From positions 744,001-808,000 of the forward strand of contig NZ_JBHSCZ010000002.1 in the NCBI RefSeq assembly GCF_042651465.1: DNA of 64,000 nt, given 5' to 3'. The notes under the pieces are model-generated. The model was not told the DNA's origin, ran no database searches, and saw only the letters and a program-made list of their open reading frames with translations. This document shows, piece by piece, positions 44,601 to 52,063 of the stretch. Each line of letters begins with the position of its first letter. Positions within the stretch are counted from its first letter, which is position 1. The position numbers and the translations under genes were made by a program. This DNA is from Ferruginibacter yonginensis (GTDB taxonomy: Bacteria > Bacteroidota > Bacteroidia > Chitinophagales > Chitinophagaceae).

Positions 44601-47129
44601 CCAACGGTTTCAACGCCTATCACTTATTGCCAAGGCGCTACAGCTGTTGCTTTAACAGCAACTGGCAATAGTTTATTATGGTATACTACTGCAACAGGTG
44701 GTACTGGTAGTACAACTGCACCAATACCATCAACTTCAACCGCAGGTTCTACCACTTTCTATGTAAGCCAAACAGTAAATGGTTGCGAAAGCCCAAGAGC
44801 ATCAATTGTAGTTACAGTAAATGCAGCACCGGCAGCACCTACAGTTACAACGCCAGTTGCTTATTGTCAAAATGCAACAGCTACACCATTAACAGCTACA
44901 GGTACAAGTTTATTATGGTACACTACGGCAACGGGTGGTACAGGTAGTGCAACTGCACCAACACCATCTACTGCAACTGTTGGTTCAACAACTTTCTATG
45001 TAAGCCAAACAGTCGCTGGTTGTGAAAGCCCAAGAGCATCAATTGTTGTTAATGTAACAGCAACAACCCCTGCTCCAACGGTTACTAGTCCAGTTACATA
45101 CTGTCAAAATGCAACAGCAACGCCATTAACAGCTACAGGTACTGGTTTATTATGGTATACTGCTGCAACAGGTGGTACAGGTAGTACAACTGCACCAACA
45201 CCTTCAACAACCACTGTTGGGTCAACTACTTTTTATGTGAGTCAAACAACTTCATGTGGAGAAGGCCCAAGGGCATCAATTGTGGTAAATGTTACTGCAC
45301 CACCTGCTGCTCCAACAGTTAGTTTACCTTTAACGTATTGTCAAGGTGCTACGGCTCCGTCATTAACCGCAACAGGTAGCAACTTGTTGTGGTATACAAC
45401 AGCTACAGGCGGTACAGGAAGTGCAACAGCACCAGTACCTTCTACTGCTACAATTGGTAGTATAACATATTATGTAAGTCAAACAGTAGGTTGTGAAAGC
45501 CCAAGAGCTTCAATAACAGTAAACACGGTAGCAGTGCCTGCTGCTCCAACTGCTAGTTCGCCAGTAACCTATTGTCAAGGAGCTACGGCAACTGCATTAA
45601 CTGCAACTGGAAGTAACTTATTATGGTACACCACTGCAACAGGTGGTACAGGTAGTGCAACTGCACCAACACCATCAACAACAACGGTTGGTTCTACTAC
45701 TTTTTATGTTAGCCAAACAACTACATGTGAAAGTCCAAGAACTGCAATAGTAGTTAACGTTACAGCGGCAACATCCATTACCTCTCAACCAGCAGCGGTA
45801 GTAACATGTAGTGGAGCGAACGCAACATTTACAGTTGCTGCAACTGGTACAAACGTTACTTACCAATGGCAATCAGCAACAAGTTGTGCTGGAACCTTCA
45901 CAAATATTGCAGGTGCAAATGCTGCTACATATACTGTTAACAATGTTACCACGGCTATGAGTGGTACTGCATACAGGGTAATTGTAAGTGGAACTTGTGC
46001 TCCTACAAGTGTAACTTCAACTTGTGTAACATTAACCGTAAATGCTGCTACTACAATAACCACACAACCAACTGATATAACAAGGTGTACAGGTACAGCA
46101 GCCACATTTACCGCAGCTGCTGTAGGTGGTACAATTAGCTACCAATGGCAGGTAAGTACCGATGGCGGAACTACTTGGACTAATATTGCTGGCGAAACAA
46201 ATGCTACTTACACAATTGCATCTGTTACAGCAGCTATGGCCAATAATAGGTATAGAGCTTTAATTTCAAGTTCATGTGCTGCAAATACACCAACAAATGC
46301 AGCTATTTTAACAGTACAATCAGCTCCAAGTATAACCACACAACCGGCAGATATTACCTCTTGTACAACCACTGCAACTTTCAATGTTGTTGCAACTGGT
46401 ACTGGTATTGTGTATCAATGGCAATTAAGTACTGATGGTGGTACTACATACACCAACATATCAGGTGCTAACAGCGCTACTTTGGTGATACCTAACTTAA
46501 CCGCTGCAATGGCCAACTACAAATATCGTGTGGTAGTATCTACAACTTCATGTGGTACAGTTACTTCAAATAGTGTTACAGCTCGAGTGGGTTTACCTCC
46601 GGTTATAGTTTTAACGGCATCGCCAACAACTGCATTTAACCCATCAATACAAGGTGGTTTATATACAACTGTAAGTCCTGTAGGAAATTATACTTACCAA
46701 TGGACTTTAAATGGACAAGTTTTAACTGGTATTACAGCCACATCAATCACAAAAGCAAATGGTTTGTTGAATGATTTTGGCACTTATCAAGTTAGGGTTA
46801 CTGATGCAGTTAGTGGTTGTTTTGGATTATCAAACTCAGTAACAATTACAGATATTGCTAATCAAAGAGATCAATTATTTATCTCTCCAAACCCAACACA
46901 AGGTTTAGTAAGAATTAGTTATTACAGTAGTGTAACCACACCGCAACAAAGAATTATTACGGTGTACGATGCAAAAGGTGCAAGAGTAATGAGTAAAAAC
47001 TTTACTGTTGCAGGTAGATATGGTACGATGGAGTTAGATTTATCAAGAATGAATCAAGGTACCTACACCATCATGCTGAGCGATGCATCTGGTAAGAAAA
47101 TTGTTAGCGATAAAGTAATTAAATATTAA
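41637..47129 (+). CDS. Secreted M36 (fungalysin) metalloprotease with Ig repeats and type A T9SS sorting domain
   Basis: 1830 residues from the ATG at 41637 (signal MKKIYLAFLSFLMMMGSMA). In order: FTP propeptide (about 30-215), M36 catalytic domain with zinc motif HEYTH (583-587) and Glu611 in GGEGWSDYF, a PA insert before the motif (about 440-570, GKIALINRGNCNFTVK), two Ig-like domains (about 800-983), five near-identical Ig-like modules of about 79 residues (about 985-1375), three more Ig-like domains, and a C-terminal sorting domain (FISPNPTQGLVRISYYS, then LDLSRMNQGTYTIMLSD). It should be exported by T9SS and digest proteins outside the cell; the Ig array may bind polymer or surface. The gene is monocistronic, with a terminator after it. 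Confidence 0.92.
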   Translation: MKKIYLAFLSFLMMMGSMAQKADQAIALDLITKHSAAVGLEKMKQTDYFVSSSYESDGIRLVYVQQSLYGLPIFNQIKTLSFKNDQVASAAGAFIIDAEKIASQKSATPALKPLDAIGFAFTDQKLAVPTLVPQMVTATSFNYGKPLSVTENVIGDLKWFPVEKMGKIVSLNLVWDVFVAPKGTDNEWHILVDAANGKILYKYNQVVSEGWDLKHAKNPLAKQNLRNTASSKYSFAPGSPSVVFGANYLVIPYPAESPIHPGGTAAVRSNPWTNAPGNASTLGWHSDGTNDYTITRGNNAWATEDQANSNQNTGLTASSSTINDPLNFNFPPNYTQDPRTPAFQQFAITNLFYWNNIVHDISYQYGFTEPAGNFQRNNLSRGGAGNDDVIALAQSGAGGPIGNNANFSTPADGSRPRMRMYLFDAVPTTLVTVNAPSSIAGNYQAVEGNFSTTNQLAVTGPKTGQVIWFDDDGGFNHEACGGSLTPLAGKIALINRGNCNFTVKVAAAQAAGAIAVIMVNNVATAPIIMGGGPDNTITIPAVMISQANGAILAAQIANNLNVTINGNPGVVLDGDLDNGVIAHEYTHGISNRLTGGPTNISCLNNAEQGGEGWSDYFGLMVTTDWATTPLTDGPRARPIGNYVTGQSASTGVGIRLYPYSTNLTTNPLTYANMGTGTVGTEVHNIGEILCVTLWEMTWAIIAQENSINPNLYNYTATGNGGNSIALKLVLEGMKLQPCSPGYVDVRNAILAADRNLYCGKHACAIWTAFAKRGLGFGASQGSANSATDQTASTTLPPAPTVATQPIDVTVAAGANATFTANAGADVNLIYQWQVSTNGGTTWTNIDCSIASTLTLNAVTGSMNGYKYRAIVSIGCATTTTSVATLTVTGGATAPTFSTQPSNVTACAGTTATFTAAATGTGVTYAWEVSTNGGTTWAPVTPAATTTTLTLTNVTVGMNNNRYRLVATNTVGSTTSNAGILTVNAVPNAPTVSTPITYCQGATAVALTATGNSLLWYTTATGGTGSTTAPIPSTSTAGSTTFYVSQTVNGCESPRASIVVTVNAAPAAPTVTTPVAYCQNATATPLTATGTSLLWYTTATGGTGSATAPTPSTATVGSTTFYVSQTVAGCESPRASIVVNVTATTPAPTVTSPVTYCQNATATPLTATGTGLLWYTAATGGTGSTTAPTPSTTTVGSTTFYVSQTTSCGEGPRASIVVNVTAPPAAPTVSLPLTYCQGATAPSLTATGSNLLWYTTATGGTGSATAPVPSTATIGSITYYVSQTVGCESPRASITVNTVAVPAAPTASSPVTYCQGATATALTATGSNLLWYTTATGGTGSATAPTPSTTTVGSTTFYVSQTTTCESPRTAIVVNVTAATSITSQPAAVVTCSGANATFTVAATGTNVTYQWQSATSCAGTFTNIAGANAATYTVNNVTTAMSGTAYRVIVSGTCAPTSVTSTCVTLTVNAATTITTQPTDITRCTGTAATFTAAAVGGTISYQWQVSTDGGTTWTNIAGETNATYTIASVTAAMANNRYRALISSSCAANTPTNAAILTVQSAPSITTQPADITSCTTTATFNVVATGTGIVYQWQLSTDGGTTYTNISGANSATLVIPNLTAAMANYKYRVVVSTTSCGTVTSNSVTARVGLPPVIVLTASPTTAFNPSIQGGLYTTVSPVGNYTYQWTLNGQVLTGITATSITKANGLLNDFGTYQVRVTDAVSGCFGLSNSVTITDIANQRDQLFISPNPTQGLVRISYYSSVTTPQQRIITVYDAKGARVMSKNFTVAGRYGTMELDLSRMNQGTYTIMLSDASGKKIVSDKVIKY
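44590..45770 (+). repeat. Five tandem Ig-like module repeats in the M36 protease gene
   Basis: The period is about 235 bases. Each unit encodes a pattern TYCQGATA..LTATG, LLWYTTATGGTGS, APTPST and TTFYVSQT..CESPRASI. Unit starts are near 44600, 44838, 45075, 45310 and 45545. Nucleotide identity between units is high in the ATGGTACAC-type core. Confidence 0.85.
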
Positions 47130-47150
47130 ATTATCAAATAATTGAAACTG

Positions 47151-47183
47151 TAAAATCCCAGTCGATCATCGACTGGGATTTTA
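47151..47183 (+). terminator. Rho-independent terminator after the M36 protease gene
   Basis: Two 16-base arms pair perfectly around a central C at 47167 (core CCCAGTCGAT/ATCGACTGGG) and end in a T-rich run. It lies 21 bases past the stop. Confidence 0.9.
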
Positions 47184-47215
47184 TTTATACCATTATCCTC
47201 TTTATTTTTGATGAG

Positions 47216-48046
47216 ATGATGCAACAGCAACAACAATATATTGGTGTATTTGATAGTGGTTATGGAGGATTAACCGTTTTAAAAGAAATTGCCGCATTAT
47301 TACCATCATACGATTTTATGTATTTAGGTGATAATGCAAGGGCTCCTTATGGTCCTCTTGATTTTGATACCGTATATAAGTATACTTTACAAGCTGTACA
47401 ATGGTTTTTTAACCAAGGTTGTCATCTTGTTATATTAGCATGTAATACTGCATCAGCGAAAGCATTGCGAACCATACAACAAAATGATTTACCACATTTA
47501 GCACCACATAAAAGGGTATTGGGGGTTATTAGGCCTACATCAGAAGTAATAAATCAATATACCAAAACCAACCATGTAGGTATTTTAGCTACCAATGGTA
47601 CAGTACAATCAGCCTCCTATTTATTAGAAATTAAGAAACTGCATCCTCAAATAGTTGTTGCGCAAGAAGCTTCGCCAGCTTGGGTTGATTTGGTGGAATC
47701 AGGTGCATATAATACACCAATGGCAGATGGCCCCGTACAATACCATGTAAATAATTTACTTCAAAAAGATGCTTCAATTGATTGTTTACTCTTAGCTTGT
47801 ACACATTATCCGTTGTTAATCAATAAAATAAAAACATATACACCCCAACACGTTACGGTACTTTCACAAGGTAATATTGTTGCAGAAAGTTTGGTTCAAT
47901 ATCTACAAAAGCATCCTGAAATTGATGCTCATTGTTCTAAAAATGGCGAAAGAAAGTTTTTTACAACAGGTAATACAATAGATTTTGACAACCATGCGTC
48001 AGTTTTTTTTGGTGAAACAATTGTTTCAACGCAGGTAAAAATCTAA
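47216..48046 (+). CDS. murI: Glutamate racemase
   Basis: 276 residues. It makes D-glutamate for peptidoglycan. Family motifs: IGVFDSGYGGLTVLKEI (9-25), GDNARAPYG, and the two catalytic cysteines, Cys76 in ACNTAS and Cys195 in ACTHYP. The short Gln-rich N-terminus (MMQQQQQ) is unusual but harmless. It lies 32 bases after the protease terminator and has no obvious partner. Confidence 0.94.
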   Translation: MMQQQQQYIGVFDSGYGGLTVLKEIAALLPSYDFMYLGDNARAPYGPLDFDTVYKYTLQAVQWFFNQGCHLVILACNTASAKALRTIQQNDLPHLAPHKRVLGVIRPTSEVINQYTKTNHVGILATNGTVQSASYLLEIKKLHPQIVVAQEASPAWVDLVESGAYNTPMADGPVQYHVNNLLQKDASIDCLLLACTHYPLLINKIKTYTPQHVTVLSQGNIVAESLVQYLQKHPEIDAHCSKNGERKFFTTGNTIDFDNHASVFFGETIVSTQVKI

Positions 48047-48085
48047 TTTGATTTAAAATTAGCTGATGGATTGAAATTATTTTCC

Positions 48086-48093
48086 TACTTTTG
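48086..48093 (+). promoter_or_regulatory. Candidate rpmH promoter -7 element
   Basis: TACTTTTG, a perfect TAnnTTTG, 82 bases before the rpmH ATG. The leader after it is GC-rich at first (AAGCGGCGGGGATGGTGCC), unusual for this genome, and could be structured. Confidence 0.45.
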
Positions 48094-48175
48094 CCATCCT
48101 TTCACAAGCGGCGGGGATGGTGCCTTGCTGATGAGAATGCTTAAACAATTTTTGTAAAAGGAAAAACATTTAACA

Positions 48176-48343
48176 ATGCCAGGAAAAAAAAGAACTTACC
48201 AACCCCACAAACGTCGTAGAAAATCAGTACATGGTTTCCGTGAGCGTATGTCAACTGCAAATGGCCGTAAAGTATTGGCTAGCCGCAGGGCAAAAGGTCG
48301 TCATAAACTTACTGTTTCTGATGAGCATGGTTCAAAAAAATAG
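48176..48343 (+). CDS. rpmH: Ribosomal protein L34 (bL34)
   Basis: 55 residues; the segment KRTYQPHKRRRKSVHGFRER and then GRKVLASRRAKGRHKLTVSD is the full bL34 sequence pattern. The first four residues MPGK and the tail EHGSKK are lineage variations. It is a basic protein of the large ribosomal subunit. It lies between murI and clpP with its own promoter-like element and terminator, and away from rnpA. It is too short to stand out as an open frame, but the match is unmistakable. Confidence 0.97.
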   Translation: MPGKKRTYQPHKRRRKSVHGFRERMSTANGRKVLASRRAKGRHKLTVSDEHGSKK

Positions 48344-48379
48344 CATATAATCTAGCTATTACAGCAAAAGATATTGTAC

Positions 48380-48404
48380 AGCCTCCATTTTTGGGGGCTT
48401 TTTT
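48380..48404 (+). terminator. Rho-independent terminator after rpmH
   Basis: AGCCTCCA (48380-48387) pairs with TGGGGGCT (48392-48399, one G-U pair) around a 4-base T loop, followed by five more T. Confidence 0.88.
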
Positions 48405-48513
48405 GTGTTAATATGTCATGGTTATTGTAAAGGAATAGTTTTTGACTAATTCCCTAATATTGAACTAATAATACAGTCAATTCAACGATATTTGCTAACA
48501 TAATTTATAAACC

Positions 48514-49206
48514 ATGAATTTTGGACAAGAGTTTGAAAAGTATGCTGTAAAGCATAAAGGCATTAGTAGTAACACACTCGATGGCTATATAAAACACAAT
48601 GTAACGAACCTCACACCCAATATTATTGAAGAACGTCCTATGAACGTAGCAGTAATGGATGTTTATAGTAGGTTGATGATGGACCGTATCATATTTTTGG
48701 GCTACCCAATTAATGATGAAGTAGCTAACATTGTAACAGCGCAATTATTATTTTTAGAAAGTACCGATCGTTTTAGGGATATTCAAATGTATGTAAACTG
48801 TCCGGGTGGTAGTGTGTATGCTGGCTTGGGTATGTATGATACCATGCAGTTTATTACACCAGATATTGCTACTATTTGTACAGGTATGGCGGCAAGTATG
48901 GGCCAAGTGTTAATGTGTGCTGGTGCAAAAGGTAAACGTACTGCATTGAAGCATAGCCGTATTATGATGCACCAACCAAGTGCAGGTGCTATGGGGCAAG
49001 CTAGTGACGTTGAAATAACCGTTAACGAAGTGAAGAAGGTAAAGCATGAGTTATACAGCGTTATTTCTTTACACAGCGGTCAAACAATTGAACGTATTGC
49101 TGAAGATTGCCAAAGAGATAAATGGTTGACGGCAATTGAAGCCAAAGAATATGGTTTGGTTGATGAAGTTTTGTTAACCAACCCACGTAAAGCAAAAAAA
49201 GATTAA
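48514..49206 (+). CDS. clpP: ATP-dependent Clp protease proteolytic subunit, first copy
   Basis: 230 residues. The Ser-His-Asp protease is intact: Ser128 in GMAASMGQ, His153 in SRIMMHQPSAG, and an Asp in EDCQRDKWL (about 198-202). Region NCPGGSVYAGLGMYDTMQ forms the substrate-binding strand. The N-terminus has a 40-residue extension before the ClpP core (RPMNVAVMDVYSRLM), longer than in E. coli. It degrades unfolded or tagged proteins with ClpX. A second ClpP gene follows 46 bases later, and clpX is 2.9 kb downstream across an inverted TonB receptor gene. Confidence 0.95.
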   Translation: MNFGQEFEKYAVKHKGISSNTLDGYIKHNVTNLTPNIIEERPMNVAVMDVYSRLMMDRIIFLGYPINDEVANIVTAQLLFLESTDRFRDIQMYVNCPGGSVYAGLGMYDTMQFITPDIATICTGMAASMGQVLMCAGAKGKRTALKHSRIMMHQPSAGAMGQASDVEITVNEVKKVKHELYSVISLHSGQTIERIAEDCQRDKWLTAIEAKEYGLVDEVLLTNPRKAKKD

Positions 49207-49252
49207 TTTTTGCTTTTGCACAACAACATTAAACATTAAAACAATTAGAGAT

Positions 49253-49876
49253 ATGCGTTTATATAATTCAGGTATTCGTTTAGATGATGAGGAAGAAGCT
49301 CCAAAAGAACTGCCCGAAAGTCCGATGGAGAAAATGATGTCAGGCTGGCAGTTTGACAAAAAATTTATTGAGCAACGTAAAATATTTTTATGGGGCCCAG
49401 TAGATGATAAAAGTGCAAAAGATATTACCAATCGTTTAATGTACTTAGAAGCTATTGACCCTGGTAAAGAAATTACTTTTTATATCAACAGCCCTGGTGG
49501 TGTAGTTACTAGCGGTATGGTTATTTATGACACTATGCAAATGATATCGTCGCCTGTAAGTACAGTGTGTATGGGTATGGCAGCAAGTATGGGTAGTATT
49601 TTATTAAGTGGCGGCGAAAAAGGCAAACGCTTTATTTTTCCTAACGGAGAAGTAATGATTCACCAACCAAGTGGTGGCGGACAAGGTGTTAGTGCCGACC
49701 TTGAAATTATGGCAACGCAAATGCAAAAAGTAAAAGAAATGGGTGCCCAAATTTTGGCAGATAATTGCGGTAAAACAAAGGCACAAATTATGAAAGATTT
49801 TGACCGTGATTATTGGATGGATGCCAACGAATCAGTGGCTTACGGTATAGTGGATGCTGTAATTACTAAATTATAA
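49253..49876 (+). CDS. clpP: ATP-dependent Clp protease proteolytic subunit, second copy
   Basis: 207 residues. Catalytic Ser112 in MGMAASMGSI, His137 in VMIHQPSGGG, and the Asp in DRDYWMDANE are present. The N-terminal 35 residues are acidic (LDDEEEAPKELPESP) and differ from the first copy. The two genes form a tandem pair and may make a mixed heptamer stack, as shown for paralogous ClpPs in other bacteria; here that is inference. A very strong terminator ends the transcript. Confidence 0.95.
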   Translation: MRLYNSGIRLDDEEEAPKELPESPMEKMMSGWQFDKKFIEQRKIFLWGPVDDKSAKDITNRLMYLEAIDPGKEITFYINSPGGVVTSGMVIYDTMQMISSPVSTVCMGMAASMGSILLSGGEKGKRFIFPNGEVMIHQPSGGGQGVSADLEIMATQMQKVKEMGAQILADNCGKTKAQIMKDFDRDYWMDANESVAYGIVDAVITKL

Positions 49877-49888
49877 TCTTATAAAATT

Positions 49889-49929
49889 CAATAAAAAATG
49901 CGCTTCATTTTGAAGCGCATTTTTTATTG
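49889..49929. terminator. Bidirectional terminator after the clpP pair
   Basis: Two perfect 19-base arms around a TTT loop (core TGCGCTTCA/TGAAGCGCA) with A6/T6 flanks. It separates convergent clpP and TonB receptor genes. Confidence 0.92.
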
Positions 49930-49943
49930 AACAAAACAATAAA

Positions 49944-51866
49944 TTAATTTTTTTGAAATCGCCATTGTACACCACCCATTAACCACCTGCTAGGCATTTG
50001 TGTACCTAAAATATCAACATATTTTCTGTTGAACACATTATCAATTTCACCGAATACACTCCATTTTTTTTGACAAAAACTAACAGCTGCTTTAGCATTC
50101 ATTAAAAAATAATCTTTATCAACAGCAGTATAAAACGCACTGCCACTGCGTTGTGGTCGTTTTTTATAAATACCGTTCGCAGCAATACTAAATGATTTGT
50201 ATTGGTAAAAAACTGAAAAATTGGTTAAAAGTGTTGCATGCGAATTAATATAAAATGATGGAACAGCTTCGCTGGTATTTGTTGTTAAAATAATCCAACC
50301 TAAAGTTGCTGTAATAAAATGTTGATGAAAGTTTTGTTGCAGCGTAACATCAACCTCAGCTCCCTTTGTGTTTACAGTTGAAACATTTTTTGCCAAAGCA
50401 TAAGTGCCACTGGGAATAATATTTATTTTACGTGGAATATCAGCATACGCTGTGGGTATGTAATCAATTACATCTTGTTGTTTTCTTTCAAATACAGATG
50501 CAGCTATTTTAAGGGGCTTTCCAATAAAATAATCAGCCCCTAGTTCATAACTTAAAGAGGTTTCCGCTTGAAGGTCAGGGTTGCCTAAACTACCACTGCG
50601 TACCAAAGCTTTGCCATAATTGTTGTAACGTTCTGTAAAGTCAGCATCTCTAATAGTTGTTCCAATACTACCTCTTAATTGAAAATTATTTTGTTGGTAC
50701 GATGCATTTAGTTGTGGTACAATATATAATTTTTTTGCAGCAGTATTATAATCAGCCCTTAAAGCTGTATTGATATTTATATGTGTACCAATTTTTTGTG
50801 TAAGTGTAGTAAACAATGCCATTTGGTTTACTTGGTGGTTGCCACGGTCGTTTGAACGTATTTTTTTTTGAATTGCATTTGCGCCTACTAGCAAAGTAGT
50901 TTGCTTAAATAGGTTACGTTGGAAAGTTGCCAATGCTTGTAATAATGAAGCTTTATTTTGGTTAGGTAATGATGCTTTTGAAAATAGATAATAATCATCA
51001 GCTTTTTTATAACCAACATCTAATGTAAGTACATGATTGTTTTTATTGAACGCTAATTTTAAATGACTCCAAGAACTGTTCACTCTTTCAATTGCTGTAT
51101 CACTTCTAAAAGTAGTATAAAAGTTTTGGGCGCTAAAATCTCTACTGTCGTATGCTTGCCTAATACTTAGTTTTAAATGTTTATTTAAAAAAGTACTGTA
51201 TGATAATGATGCTCTTATATTATTTACAAATCCTTTGGTACCTCTTTGTTGTTGCCCATTTGTTTGCTCAGTATCAAAACCACCAGCAACAGCCGTTTTT
51301 TCGGTTGCGTAAATACCACCAATGCTATTAGTAAACAAACCATATTCGCCCAATGTAGTTTGTGTTTGAAATTGTTGTTTCTTTTTTAATGATGCGAATG
51401 ATTTGGTAATTACATGAATAACACCACCAACCGCTTCAGTACCGTAAATGGCTGATGATGCACCTTTTAAAATTTCTACACGTTCTATTTCAGCAACGGC
51501 AATGGGTATATAACTATTAAAATGCCCTGTTAAAGGGTCGTTGAGCCTAATACCATCAATAATGAGCAATACTTGTTGAAATGTACTACCTCTAATAATA
51601 ATATCGCCTTGTGCACCTAATGGTCCTCTTGCTTGTACCTCAATACCGGGTATGTATTTTAATAAATCATCAATATTATGTACAGGCAATTGTGTAAATA
51701 ACTTTCCATCTAGCACTGTAATATTTCTACCAGTTTTTGAAACTTTGGTAGGACTAATTGCTGATGTAACCGTAACAGGGTCGAGTGATGTATTTGTTTG
51801 AGCGTAAGTAACATTACAAATCAAAAAAAATATAGTCCCAAGTATAAAAGTATAATACCTCATCAT
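49944..51866 (-). CDS. TonB-dependent outer membrane receptor
   Basis: 640 residues. Signal peptide (MMRYYTFILGTIFFLICNVT), TonB box region DPVTVTSAISP, plug domain with LPVHNIDDLLKYIPGIEVQA and IIIRGSTFQQVLLIIDGIRL, and a 22-strand-type barrel ending in DNVFNRKYVDILGTQMPSRW. The small size and lack of an N-terminal carboxypeptidase-like domain are like BtuB/CirA-type receptors for cobalamin, siderophores or similar ligands. No cobalamin riboswitch or other uptake gene is near, so the ligand is unknown. It is single-gene, inserted between clpP and clpX. Confidence 0.92.
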   Translation of the reverse strand: MMRYYTFILGTIFFLICNVTYAQTNTSLDPVTVTSAISPTKVSKTGRNITVLDGKLFTQLPVHNIDDLLKYIPGIEVQARGPLGAQGDIIIRGSTFQQVLLIIDGIRLNDPLTGHFNSYIPIAVAEIERVEILKGASSAIYGTEAVGGVIHVITKSFASLKKKQQFQTQTTLGEYGLFTNSIGGIYATEKTAVAGGFDTEQTNGQQQRGTKGFVNNIRASLSYSTFLNKHLKLSIRQAYDSRDFSAQNFYTTFRSDTAIERVNSSWSHLKLAFNKNNHVLTLDVGYKKADDYYLFSKASLPNQNKASLLQALATFQRNLFKQTTLLVGANAIQKKIRSNDRGNHQVNQMALFTTLTQKIGTHININTALRADYNTAAKKLYIVPQLNASYQQNNFQLRGSIGTTIRDADFTERYNNYGKALVRSGSLGNPDLQAETSLSYELGADYFIGKPLKIAASVFERKQQDVIDYIPTAYADIPRKINIIPSGTYALAKNVSTVNTKGAEVDVTLQQNFHQHFITATLGWIILTTNTSEAVPSFYINSHATLLTNFSVFYQYKSFSIAANGIYKKRPQRSGSAFYTAVDKDYFLMNAKAAVSFCQKKWSVFGEIDNVFNRKYVDILGTQMPSRWLMGGVQWRFQKN

Positions 51867-51887
51867 TCACTTTAATTTTTTCGGCTG

Positions 51888-51895
51888 CAAATATA
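51888..51895 (-). promoter_or_regulatory. Candidate TonB receptor promoter -7 element
   Basis: Minus-strand TATATTTG, a perfect TAnnTTTG, 21 bases upstream of the ATG. A weak TTTC sits 18 bases further upstream. Confidence 0.45.
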
Positions 51896-51993
51896 GGGTT
51901 ATAATGTAATTATGAAATAGAGGCTATTGTGTGACTTATTTCGTAAGAAATTGAAAAGCCATTCATATACCATGCAACTTTCAAATGAAAGTA

Positions 51994-52028
51994 TTTGTCA
52001 TACTTACTAAAACTACCACGTATCTTTG
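51994..52028 (+). promoter_or_regulatory. Candidate clpX promoter
   Basis: TTTG (51994-51997) and, 23 bases later, TATCTTTG (52021-52028), a perfect -7 element, 35 bases before the ATG. A small inverted repeat ACTTTC-AAAT-GAAAGT (51977-51992) ends just before the -33 element. Confidence 0.55.
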
Positions 52029-52063
52029 CAAATTGAAAAATACAGCGTTTAAATACAAATAAC

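Noticed and set aside
44590..45770. CRISPR-like regular repeats
   Set aside because: The repeats are in frame, about 235 bases long and encode Ig-like modules; there are no short repeats with unique spacers and no cas genes.
48128..48135. CTGATGAG in the rpmH leader, the core of a hammerhead ribozyme
   Set aside because: The following sequence cannot form stem II before a GAAA, and no stem I/III pairing is visible; an eight-base match is likely chance.
51867..52063. Possible cobalamin riboswitch upstream of the BtuB-like TonB receptor
   Set aside because: The gap is shared with the clpX promoter, a perfect -7 element lies 21 bases before the receptor ATG, and there is no B12-box or long structured leader.
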